Positions 1-6,325 of a stretch of DNA of 64,000 nt are shown piece after piece. The stretch covers positions 1,208,322-1,272,321 of the forward strand of contig NZ_JAAIXZ010000001.1 of the NCBI RefSeq assembly GCF_010894435.1. Reading direction: 5' to 3'. Under the pieces are notes generated by a model. The model saw nothing but the letters and a program-made list of their open reading frames with translations. It was not told the DNA's origin and ran no database searches. How positions within the stretch are numbered: position 1 is the stretch's first letter; the number at the start of each line of letters is the position of its first letter. Position numbers and translations under genes: made by a program. This DNA comes from Pyxidicoccus trucidator (GTDB lineage Bacteria > Myxococcota > Myxococcia > Myxococcales > Myxococcaceae).

Positions 1-288
1 CCCAACCCCTATACGAACGCGGCCTCATGCCCGTACGGGTACACGGCCCGGCGGGTCCTGGGGACCCCCGGTCGCGATGCCGACCTGTACTATTGCTACC
101 AGCGCCACATGTCCAAGTCGCCGCCGACGTACCCCTTCGGCGGCATGTGGGGCCAGGTCGACGGCGGCAGGTATGTGCCCAACCCCGCGACGGGCGGCCT
201 CTCGTGCCCGTCCGGCTTCACGGACAAGCAGGTGCTGGGGACCGGCGGCCTCGACTACGAATTGCACTTCTGCTCGACCATGCCGTAG
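1..288 (+). CDS. C-terminal part of a secreted-type repeat protein, 5' end outside window
   Basis: The reading frame is open from base 1 and ends at TAG 286-288, giving 95 residues of a longer protein. It holds two copies of one module about 59 residues apart. Each runs N-P-x-T, then S-C-P-x-G-[YF]-T, then V-L-G-T, and closes with an aromatic residue and Cys (starting near residues 2 and 61). Between them is a Gly/Trp-rich F-G-G-M-W-G segment. Paired Cys residues suggest disulfides and therefore export. I do not recognise the family with confidence. It converges on the kinase at 380-1816, with a long hairpin between the two stops. Confidence 0.6.
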   Translation, partial: PNPYTNAASCPYGYTARRVLGTPGRDADLYYCYQRHMSKSPPTYPFGGMWGQVDGGRYVPNPATGGLSCPSGFTDKQVLGTGGLDYELHFCSTMP

Positions 289-300
289 GCGCGGACGGCC

Positions 301-357
301 CCGGCTCGAATCCAGGTGTCGCCTCCGCCGCGGCGAGCCCCTGGATTTTCGAGCCGG
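301..357. terminator. Long imperfect hairpin between convergent genes
   Basis: Arms 301-316 and 340-357 pair over 16 bp with a two-base T bulge. An inner 5-bp stem (319-323 with 332-336) extends the structure. It lies between the stop at 288 and the convergent stop at 380, so it could end transcription from both sides. No clear U-run follows, so Rho-independent termination is an inference from position and symmetry only. Confidence 0.5.
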
Positions 358-379
358 GCGCCGCTGTCCGGGCGTCTGG

Positions 380-1816
380 CTATGGACTGTCTTCTGGAGC
401 CGCGGGGCCCGAGGTGGAAGGGCGCTGCCGCGTCATGACGGGTTGGTAGCACTCACTCCTGTATTCGATGCCGCCCGCCTCATCACAGTCCTTGATGTCA
501 ATGGACAGCTTCACCCAACAACCACCATTGACGGCGACCTGCAACTTGCCGGGACAGCGGCCGTTGCCGTCCGGGCGCCGCTGTCCTGGGAAGGGCTTCG
601 GGGGCACGTCGACCGCGATGGCTGCCCATACGGAGCGGGTTTCCTCGGGAGCCACCGATGCCGTCAGTACCGAGTCCCCGACGGCCACGGTGCCGGCATC
701 CTTTGACTCCTCCTGCGTCGCGAGGTGAGAGGTTTCGGTCGCGTCGAAGCGACTCACGCTCGGCAGCTCTCCAACGCTCAGCGCCAGCGCGCCTCCGAGG
801 CCAGCAGCCGCGAGCCAGGGCCACCTCCGCGGGCGCGGTGGAGGCCGCACCGTGACGCGCTGGGGGAGGGGGAAGAGGCCCGCCGGCCGCGGCTCGTCTC
901 CGGTGAAGAGCGGCACGTCCGCCTCACGTCCCGCGTTGCGCGCCGCCTGCTCCAGGGCTTCGGCCACCTCCCGCGCGCTGCCTCGCGCCTCGGGGTGGGG
1001 CGAGAGCATCCGGGCCACCAGCGCGCTCAGCTCCGGAGTGCAGCGGGGGTTGATGATTCGCGCCGTCCAGTGCGCCAGCGCCTTGGGGCGCCACAGCCAG
1101 GCATCGCCATCCTTCGGGTGGGCCGACGGCGGGTACTTCGCGATGATGAGGCGATAGGCCGTGACGCCCAGGGCAAAGACGTCATCGGCGGGCTCCGGGG
1201 CATAGGCGACGGGAGGCCTTCGGGTGCGGAGGAGAAAGCGCCACGCCTCGGGCGGGCGGTAGGCCGAGGTGCCGGGAGGAAAGGTCTGCCAGGTGAGTGT
1301 AGAGGCCCCCACGTAGTGTCCGGAGCCGAAGTCCAGGAGGAACGGCTCACCGTCCGCGCCACGGACGCGGACGTTGTCCCCCTTCACATCCCGATGGAGC
1401 CCGCCGGCCGCATGGGTGGCTTCCAGGGCTCGGGCCAGCCGGGCCAGCAGTTGGAGCACCTGCCGTGACGACGGGCGCCGGGCCTGGGCCCACTCGTAGA
1501 GCGGCGTGCCCTCCACCCAGTCCATGACGAGCCACGCGAAGGAGAGGCCCTCCCGAGGCTGCCAGTTGCCACTGTCCAGCATGCGGGGGACGGCGGGGTG
1601 GCGGATGCGCGAGAGCAGCTCGGCCTCGCGCGCGAAGCGTGCATCCGCGGGGTACAGGGCCAGCTTGAGGGCCACGGGGTCCGCACCTTGCTGCTCAGCG
1701 GACACGGCGCGGTAGACGACGCCATAGGAACCCCGGCCGCGCTGCTCCAGCAGCAGCCACGGGCCGATTCTCGCCCCAGGGAGCAGGCTTGCCGGATTGA
1801 CGACGTCAGGCTCCAT
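380..1816 (-). CDS. Transmembrane Hanks-type Ser/Thr protein kinase with Cys-rich C-terminal sensor tail
   Basis: A 478-aa protein kinase. The N-terminal catalytic domain has a Gly-rich loop (GRGSYG, residues 27-32), the ATP-binding Lys51, HRD 141-143 and DFG 162-164, so it should be active. A Pro/Arg-rich linker leads to one membrane helix at about 331-352. The roughly 125-residue tail carries four Cys (about 421, 433, 444, 456) around an NGGCW motif and is predicted to be outside the membrane. This layout is common among myxobacterial kinases. The chosen ATG at 1816 opens just before the conserved N-terminus; the frame extends upstream without homologous-looking sequence. A response regulator gene ends 189 bp upstream on the same strand and may be co-transcribed. 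Confidence 0.88.
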   Translation of the reverse strand: MEPDVVNPASLLPGARIGPWLLLEQRGRGSYGVVYRAVSAEQQGADPVALKLALYPADARFAREAELLSRIRHPAVPRMLDSGNWQPREGLSFAWLVMDWVEGTPLYEWAQARRPSSRQVLQLLARLARALEATHAAGGLHRDVKGDNVRVRGADGEPFLLDFGSGHYVGASTLTWQTFPPGTSAYRPPEAWRFLLRTRRPPVAYAPEPADDVFALGVTAYRLIIAKYPPSAHPKDGDAWLWRPKALAHWTARIINPRCTPELSALVARMLSPHPEARGSAREVAEALEQAARNAGREADVPLFTGDEPRPAGLFPLPQRVTVRPPPRPRRWPWLAAAGLGGALALSVGELPSVSRFDATETSHLATQEESKDAGTVAVGDSVLTASVAPEETRSVWAAIAVDVPPKPFPGQRRPDGNGRCPGKLQVAVNGGCWVKLSIDIKDCDEAGGIEYRSECYQPVMTRQRPSTSGPAAPEDSP

Positions 1817-2005
1817 GAAGCACCCCGTGAGGCGGTCCGCACCGCGCACGCGGAGACTACTCGCGAGGTAGTTGGGCTCCAACGCCATCCGGCAGACGGG
1901 CGGTGGGGCCTGCCTGTGTCCCTGCCGCTGCTCGGGCATGCCAACCCGTGGGCGCTGCTCCTCGCGAAGGACGCGGTGGACGGCGTCGCGGCTCGAAGGG
2001 ACTCA

Positions 2006-2479
2006 TCAGCGCAGCGGCGGGACGAGGGACTCCACCGCGTCGCAGAGTTCCTCCATGGCGAACGGCTTGTTGAGCACGCGCGCGGCGCCCAGCCGCGCCG
2101 CCTCCTCGTGGAGCTGCGCATCGCCGAAGGCGGTGATGAGGATGAAGGGCGTGTTCCATCCATCGCGCCGCAGCCGGGCAAGCACCTCCAGGCCGGAGAA
2201 GCCAGGCATGCGCACGTCGGTGACGATGAGGTCCGGCACCTGTGTCTCGGACGCGCGCAGGCCGTCGACGATGGCGCGCACCAATTGGGGCCCGTCGGGC
2301 GCCTCCACCACGTCATAGCCCCGGCGCTTGAGTGCTCGCCGCAGCAGCGTGCGCATCTCCTCCTGGTCCTCCGCCACCAGCACGCGCGGCGCGCTCCGGC
2401 GGGTGACGCCATCCCGGGCCGAGTGCGGCCACTGCCGCGCATCCGCCTGTGCTCCCGCGCTCTCATCCGGCCCCATCAT
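2006..2479 (-). CDS. Single-domain response regulator (CheY-like receiver)
   Basis: A 157-aa receiver protein. After about 30 variable residues comes the acidic pair in VLVAEDQ (E37, D38) and the phospho-acceptor Asp88 in IVTDVRMPG. It ends with the conserved Lys in the NKPF motif. No output domain follows, so it probably works through protein contacts. The start is a double ATG (2479/2476) preceded by GGGAG six bases away. It lies directly upstream of the Ser/Thr kinase gene on the same strand, which hints at crosstalk between phosphorylation systems, though no direct link is shown. The gene is divergent from the HtrA-type protease at 3065. Confidence 0.85.
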   Translation of the reverse strand: MMGPDESAGAQADARQWPHSARDGVTRRSAPRVLVAEDQEEMRTLLRRALKRRGYDVVEAPDGPQLVRAIVDGLRASETQVPDLIVTDVRMPGFSGLEVLARLRRDGWNTPFILITAFGDAQLHEEAARLGAARVLNKPFAMEELCDAVESLVPPLR

Positions 2480-2734
2480 TGTCGGCTCCCGTGTCTTGGT
2501 GTGGTGGGCTCGCCCGTCACCCGCGTTCCTCCCACATGGGGAGCCGGGGCGCGGACAGGCGCGCCGGCAGAGAGCATCCTCCGTGCCACGCACGCCCCAG
2601 GCGCACGAGGTGCTTCCCTGCCTGCCGGGCATGTCATGCGCGCGGCGCCACGCGCCCCCTCCTTATAGTGAGCGACGGCGCCTGGCGGACTTCCGCCTCG
2701 AGGCTCCGACTCCCGCGTCCCGCCTGGGGCGCCC

Positions 2735-2789
2735 TGCCCCGCGGAGAAATGCCCCGGCTGGGGCACTTTGCCCCGCCCCAATTGGGGCA
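2735..2789. promoter_or_regulatory. Array of five TGCCCC/GGGGCA hexamers
   Basis: Five exact copies of one hexamer occur in 55 bp: TGCCCC at 2735-2740, 2750-2755 and 2769-2774, and its inverse GGGGCA at 2760-2765 and 2784-2789. Neighbouring opposite copies form inverted repeats with 4-, 3- and 9-base spacers. The array lies between the divergent response regulator and protease genes, so a repressor or activator binding region is the natural reading. The binding protein is unknown. Confidence 0.45.
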
Positions 2790-3028
2790 ACCCGACACGG
2801 AAAGCCCCTGTCCCCAGGGGAGACGCCCCGTGAAGGGCGTTGGCCCACGGCCTGCAATGTCACCCGGCATCGGTTCGGGCACGGGGCCTCGCACGATGGG
2901 CCCCAGGCACTGATTGACCACCGTGGGAGTCGGGGGACGCCCACGGAAGGACATCACGCCACACCCCTCCAAGGTGGGACGCGCCGTGCGTCGCCCCGCG
3001 CCTGAACCGACCCTTTCACCCCTATCCC

Positions 3029-3045
3029 GCCGGAGCACCTCCGGC
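3029..3045 (+). promoter_or_regulatory. Small perfect hairpin in the protease leader
   Basis: GCCGGAG (3029-3035) and CTCCGGC (3039-3045) pair perfectly around a 3-base loop, ending seven bases before the AGGAG ribosome site of the protease at 3065. A hairpin here could influence translation initiation or mRNA stability. A thermosensor-like role is speculation. Confidence 0.3.
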
Positions 3046-3064
3046 AGCTCCAAGGAGAACGACC

Positions 3065-4582
3065 ATGACCTGCTCGCTCCCTTCCCGCCGCTTCCTCAGC
3101 GCCCTCGCCCTCCTTCCCGCCGCCACGCTTGGCGCCTGCGGAGGACAGGCCCTGAGCTCCCAGTCCGCCACCCCGCCTCCCGCGCTCTCCGCACCGGCGC
3201 CTGTCGAGAAGGCCGCCGCACCCGTGGCGCCCACCGTGCCCGTGCAGCAGGCGCTCTACAGCCCCGCGGCGTCCGGCGCACCGGGCACGCTCACCTCGCT
3301 GGCGCCACTGGTGGACTCGGTGAAGGGCGCGGTGGTCAACGTGGAGGTGACGGCGCGGCCCCGGCGTGTGTCCGGCATGCGAGGCCTGCCGCCGGGCATC
3401 GCGGAGCGCTTCGGCATGCCGCCCGGCATGGGGGGCTTCGAGGGACAGTCGCCCGCGCGCCAGGGCGCGGGCTCCGGCTTCATCGTCGACCCGGCCGGCA
3501 CCGTGCTCACCAACAACCACGTGGTGCAGGACGCGGACGTGGTGCGCGTGAAGCTGGACGACGGCCGCGCCTTCGACGCGGAGGTGCTGGGAAGAGACCC
3601 GCTCACCGACGTGGCCCTGCTCAAGATGAAGGGCGCGCCGGGCAACCTGCCCTCCGTGCCGCTGGGTGACTCGGACGCGCTGCGCGTGGGTGACGCGGTG
3701 ATGGCCATCGGCAACCCGTTCGGCCTCGCGTCCAGCGTGAGCGCCGGCATCCTCTCCGCGCGGGCCCGCGACATCCACGCGGGGCCCTATGACGAGTTCC
3801 TCCAGACGGACGCCGCCATCAACCCCGGCAACTCCGGCGGCCCGCTCTTCAACATGAAGGGCGAGGTGGTGGGCATGAACACGGCCATCATCGGCGGCGC
3901 CACCGGCATCGGCTTCGCGGTGCCCAGCAACCTCATCCGCAACCTCCTGTCGCAGCTCCAGGAGACGGGCGTGGTGCGGCGCGGCTGGCTGGGTCTGTCG
4001 GTGCAGGACCTGACGCCGGAAATCGCGCGCGCCCTGGGCGTGCAGGCGGCGAAGGGCGCGGTGGTGGCGGGCCTCAGCCCCAACGGGCCAGCGGCCCGTG
4101 GGGGCCTGCGCGAGGAGGACATCATCACCTCCGTGGAGGGCAAGGCGGTGGACTCGGCCGGCACCCTCACCCGCACCGTGGCGCTGCTCAAGCCGGACAG
4201 CAAGGTGAAGGTGGAGGTGCTGCGCGGCGGCAAGCCGCAGGCGCTGGACGTGACGCTGGGCACGCGTCCCGCCATGGAGGGCGAGGAGGAGGTGGCCCCG
4301 CGCAACGCTCCCGCCACCTCGTCGCGGCGCATCGGCGTGCAGCTGTCGGCCACGCAGGACGGCGTGCAGGTGATGGGCGTGGAGCCCGGCAGCCCCGCCG
4401 AGCGCGCGGGCCTGGTGCCCGGCATGGTGCTCGTCCAGATGGGCAACCAGAAAATCTCCAGCCCCGAGGACGTGTCGCGCGCCCTCAACGCCGCGAAGCC
4501 CGGTGACGCGCTGCTGCTGCGCGTGCGCGCTCCCAACTCGGACACCACCCTGCTGCGCGCGGTGGAAGTGCCCGAGCGCTGA
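3065..4582 (+). CDS. HtrA/DegP-type serine protease lipoprotein with two PDZ domains
   Basis: A 505-aa envelope protease for quality control of misfolded proteins. A lipoprotein signal ends at LGAC with Cys25 as the lipidation site. A Pro/Ala-rich linker follows. The trypsin-like domain has His152 (NNHVV), Asp182 (LTDVALL) and Ser257 (GNSGGP), the full triad. Two PDZ domains follow, at about 305-395 and 420-500. The ATG at 3065 has AGGAG eight bases upstream. The gene stands alone, divergent from the response regulator, with a hexamer array between them. Its last 121 bp are repeated almost perfectly at 5535-5655. Membrane anchoring by lipid is less usual than the soluble periplasmic form. Confidence 0.92.
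   Translation: MTCSLPSRRFLSALALLPAATLGACGGQALSSQSATPPPALSAPAPVEKAAAPVAPTVPVQQALYSPAASGAPGTLTSLAPLVDSVKGAVVNVEVTARPRRVSGMRGLPPGIAERFGMPPGMGGFEGQSPARQGAGSGFIVDPAGTVLTNNHVVQDADVVRVKLDDGRAFDAEVLGRDPLTDVALLKMKGAPGNLPSVPLGDSDALRVGDAVMAIGNPFGLASSVSAGILSARARDIHAGPYDEFLQTDAAINPGNSGGPLFNMKGEVVGMNTAIIGGATGIGFAVPSNLIRNLLSQLQETGVVRRGWLGLSVQDLTPEIARALGVQAAKGAVVAGLSPNGPAARGGLREEDIITSVEGKAVDSAGTLTRTVALLKPDSKVKVEVLRGGKPQALDVTLGTRPAMEGEEEVAPRNAPATSSRRIGVQLSATQDGVQVMGVEPGSPAERAGLVPGMVLVQMGNQKISSPEDVSRALNAAKPGDALLLRVRAPNSDTTLLRAVEVPER
4462..4582 (+). repeat. Direct repeat copy A: 3' end of the HtrA-type gene
   Basis: These 121 bp encode the last 39 residues and stop codon of the protease. They match 5535-5655 at 118 of 121 positions, in the same orientation and offset by 1073 bp. 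Similarity ends exactly at the stop codon on the 3' side and at CCCCGAGG on the 5' side. See copy B and the findings. Confidence 0.95.
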
Positions 4583-4598
4583 ACCCTCCCAGATAATC

Positions 4599-4628
4599 TC
4601 CCAGGCCCGAATCCATGGAGGCCTGGGA
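4599..4628 (+). terminator. Hairpin directly after the HtrA-type gene
   Basis: TCCCAGGCC (4599-4607) and GGCCTGGGA (4620-4628) form a perfect 9-bp stem with a 12-base loop, starting 17 bases after the stop. There is no U-run, so it is a candidate terminator or 3'-end-stabilising structure rather than a classical one. Confidence 0.5.
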
Positions 4629-4721
4629 GACGAGGCGCCTGGGCACATATGGGTGTCTCGGCTCCTCGAGGCTCTCGAGGGAGACCAGGGCTCCGACAGG
4701 TACGTTCCGAGCAGCCACTCC

Positions 4722-4755
4722 ATGCCGCCCGCTGAAGAACACCAGCGGGCGGCAT
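4722..4755. terminator. Strong 13-bp hairpin between convergent genes
   Basis: Arms 4722-4734 and 4743-4755 are perfectly complementary over 13 bp around an 8-base loop, with TTCGTGTG following. It lies between the HtrA-type gene (rightward) and the immunity-like gene (leftward, ending at 4924), so it may serve both. The rest of 4583-4923 shows no gene that I can support. Confidence 0.55.
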
Positions 4756-4923
4756 TCGTGTGCCTACAACCTGCCCGCCTGGAGAAAGAACAATCCATGC
4801 CGATTGGGAGGTGGTGTTACCGAGCTGCCGGTGGAGCGGACCGGTCAGGATTTCCGGCCACGCTCGACGGTCCGCCAGCAACTGAAGGGACGAGGCGAGA
4901 GCAACTGATTTTTCCGCGCCCCT

Positions 4924-5403
4924 TCAGTGTCTCTCTCCGAAAGGGTTGTAGAAGTCCACCACGTCCCCCGTCGTCACATCACGGTACTCCCAATCGGTGC
5001 CCTTCTGTCTGGCTCGGGCGACTCGAATCCATGCGGAGTACTCACGGCACTTGAAGGAAACTCCGCCGAACGCCGGTCCGAACCAAAATTCCACCCGAGT
5101 GCCTCCCTCGCCCTCCGGGAAGGCCTTCACGGCTTGAAACACCGTGGCCCCTACGACATCCCGCGTTCGATACTCCTCCACGAACGCCTGAGCGGCGCGG
5201 TTGAGACCGCGCTCTCGTGCAAACTCCTCGACCCCGGAGAACTGGATATAGATGAAGCTGCGGCAGTCCTCCGCCGGCTTCTCCCAATAGTCCGAGACGA
5301 TGACAAACGTGCTGGACTCGGGATGGAGCTTGTATTGGATGAGCAGGCACTCCATGAGGTGACCCAGTTGCTCATCATCTATCTCAATGCTCTTGCCACT
5401 CAT
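4924..5403 (-). CDS. Immunity-like small protein, family not recognised
   Basis: A 159-aa acidic, cytosolic-looking protein with no signal peptide or membrane segment. Composition and size resemble immunity proteins of polymorphic toxin systems: acidic N-terminus (EIDDEQ), many aromatic residues (DYWEKP, FWFGPAFGG) and no catalytic signature. Its start codon sits one base after the stop of the truncated reading frame at 5405-5534, which reads like a toxin C-terminus. Toxin gene followed directly by immunity gene is the expected order. The whole module lies between the two 121-bp copies of the HtrA gene end. GC is lower than in its neighbours, consistent with transfer. The immunity role is inferred from context. 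Confidence 0.65.
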   Translation of the reverse strand: MSGKSIEIDDEQLGHLMECLLIQYKLHPESSTFVIVSDYWEKPAEDCRSFIYIQFSGVEEFARERGLNRAAQAFVEEYRTRDVVGATVFQAVKAFPEGEGGTRVEFWFGPAFGGVSFKCREYSAWIRVARARQKGTDWEYRDVTTGDVVDFYNPFGERH

Positions 5404-5404
5404 T

Positions 5405-5534
5405 CTAGGGGCCCTCGTAGATGATGTGTGTCATTTCCCGGAACTGCTCGTGATTCCGGTCCAGGAGCCTCCCATCAATGCCCAGGTCGTTTCCAGCCGC
5501 ATCCTTCCATCTGAAGTACCCGTTGCGCTGCCGA
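5405..5534 (-). pseudogene. Severed C-terminus of a probable toxin gene
   Basis: On the minus strand about 42 codons stay open up to TAG at 5407-5405. They encode NGYFRWKDAAGND, then LGIDG and a short NHEQF...THIIYEGP end. Such W/D/G-rich ends with a terminal THI-x-YEGP are what I would expect of a secreted toxin tail. No start codon precedes it: the frame runs straight into repeat copy B, which is unrelated sequence in antisense. The stop lies one base from the immunity-like start at 5403, so the pair was probably one transcription unit before the upstream part was lost. The toxin activity cannot be named from this fragment. Confidence 0.55.
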
Positions 5535-5655
5535 CCCCGAGGACGTGTCGCGCGCCCTCAACGCCGCGAAGCCCGGTGAGGCGCTGCTGCTGCGCGTGCG
5601 CGCTCCCAACTCGGACACCACCCTGCTGCGCGCGGTCGAAGTGCCCGAGCGATGA
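5535..5655 (+). repeat. Direct repeat copy B: displaced HtrA gene 3' end
   Basis: This is the second copy of the 121 bp that end the HtrA-type gene, with three substitutions relative to copy A and the stop codon intact (TGA 5653-5655). It has no start codon and abuts the truncated toxin fragment directly, so it is a gene fragment and not a functional gene. The sharp junction at 5534/5535 marks a recombination point. Confidence 0.95.
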
Positions 5656-5750
5656 GGTCTCGCGACACCCGCTCAGGCCTCATGTGAATCGTTGATCTGG
5701 GGGACAGGTGCGAACGAAAATCCCGGGCTCACCCGTGAGTTGGAGTCCCC

Positions 5751-6170
5751 ATGTCCCCCCGCCTCGCCCCGCTGCTCGCGCTCCTCGTGCTGTCCGCCGG
5801 CCTGTCCTCCTGCACCGAGGAGGACGTCTGTTCCAGCATCTCCACCTGCGGGGGCTGCGCGAGCGAATACATCTCCAGCGCCTGCAAGTGGTGCCCCTCC
5901 GACAACACCTGCTCCGCCTACGGGGACGAGAGCTCGTGCTCCTACTCGGAGCTGGCGGATGACGCCTCCGAGTGCAGCGCTCCGTCGGGAGGCGCCTGCA
6001 GCGGCGCGTACTCCGGACCGACGGCGGACCCGCAGTCCGCCCCCTTCTGCCAGGCCGCCTGGAACTACGGCTGCCAGGGCCGCACGCAGGAGCGCAACGA
6101 CAACTGCCGGGTGTACGCGCAGCTCCGCTCGGACAACCCGGGCCTCCCTGCCTGCCCCTACTGCCCCTGA
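5751..6170 (+). CDS. Small Cys-rich lipoprotein with a PSI-like Cys pattern
   Basis: A 139-aa lipoprotein: the signal peptide ends in a lipobox (LSSC, Cys21). Residues 27-75 carry eight Cys (27, 33, 36, 45, 48, 54, 63, 75) with CxxC and KWCPSDNTC elements. This resembles the plexin/semaphorin/integrin (PSI) fold, a small disulfide-rich module used in extracellular binding. A second Cys group (83, 100, 108, 119, 135, 138) follows. GGAG lies seven bases before the ATG. It is followed 155 bp later by the large kinase gene. Surface adhesion or ligand binding is inferred from the fold pattern only. Confidence 0.75.
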   Translation: MSPRLAPLLALLVLSAGLSSCTEEDVCSSISTCGGCASEYISSACKWCPSDNTCSAYGDESSCSYSELADDASECSAPSGGACSGAYSGPTADPQSAPFCQAAWNYGCQGRTQERNDNCRVYAQLRSDNPGLPACPYCP

Positions 6171-6325
6171 GTCGTCGCCCGCGACTCGCGTTCAAGGACG
6201 TCCGCTCAAACCTTGGACAAGCAGAAAGGGCTCCAAGCCCGGGACCCGCAGCGGTGGCGGACGACCCAGCGGGTCATGGCGCGTCCGTCCGCCCGATTCT
6301 GAAACGGGGGGACACCTGACGTAGA

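Larger units (their letters stand above)
2480..3064. other. 585-bp divergent intergenic region
   Basis: No convincing gene lies here: open frames on both strands are Arg/Pro-rich, as expected for non-coding GC-rich DNA. It must hold the promoters for the response regulator (leftward) and the HtrA-type protease (rightward). It contains the GGGGCA hexamer array at 2735-2789, a small hairpin at 2805-2820 (CCCCTG/CAGGGG with a 4-base loop) and a hairpin just before the protease ribosome site (3029-3045). No confident -35/-10 pair was found. Confidence 0.6.

Noticed and set aside
2954..4798. Long open frame antisense to the HtrA-type gene
   Set aside because: His/Arg/Gly-rich translation typical of GC-rich shadow frames; the sense frame has full catalytic motifs.
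4462..5655. 121-bp repeats as att sites of an active integrative element
   Set aside because: No integrase, recombinase or core site was found between or near the copies; only a remnant can be proposed.
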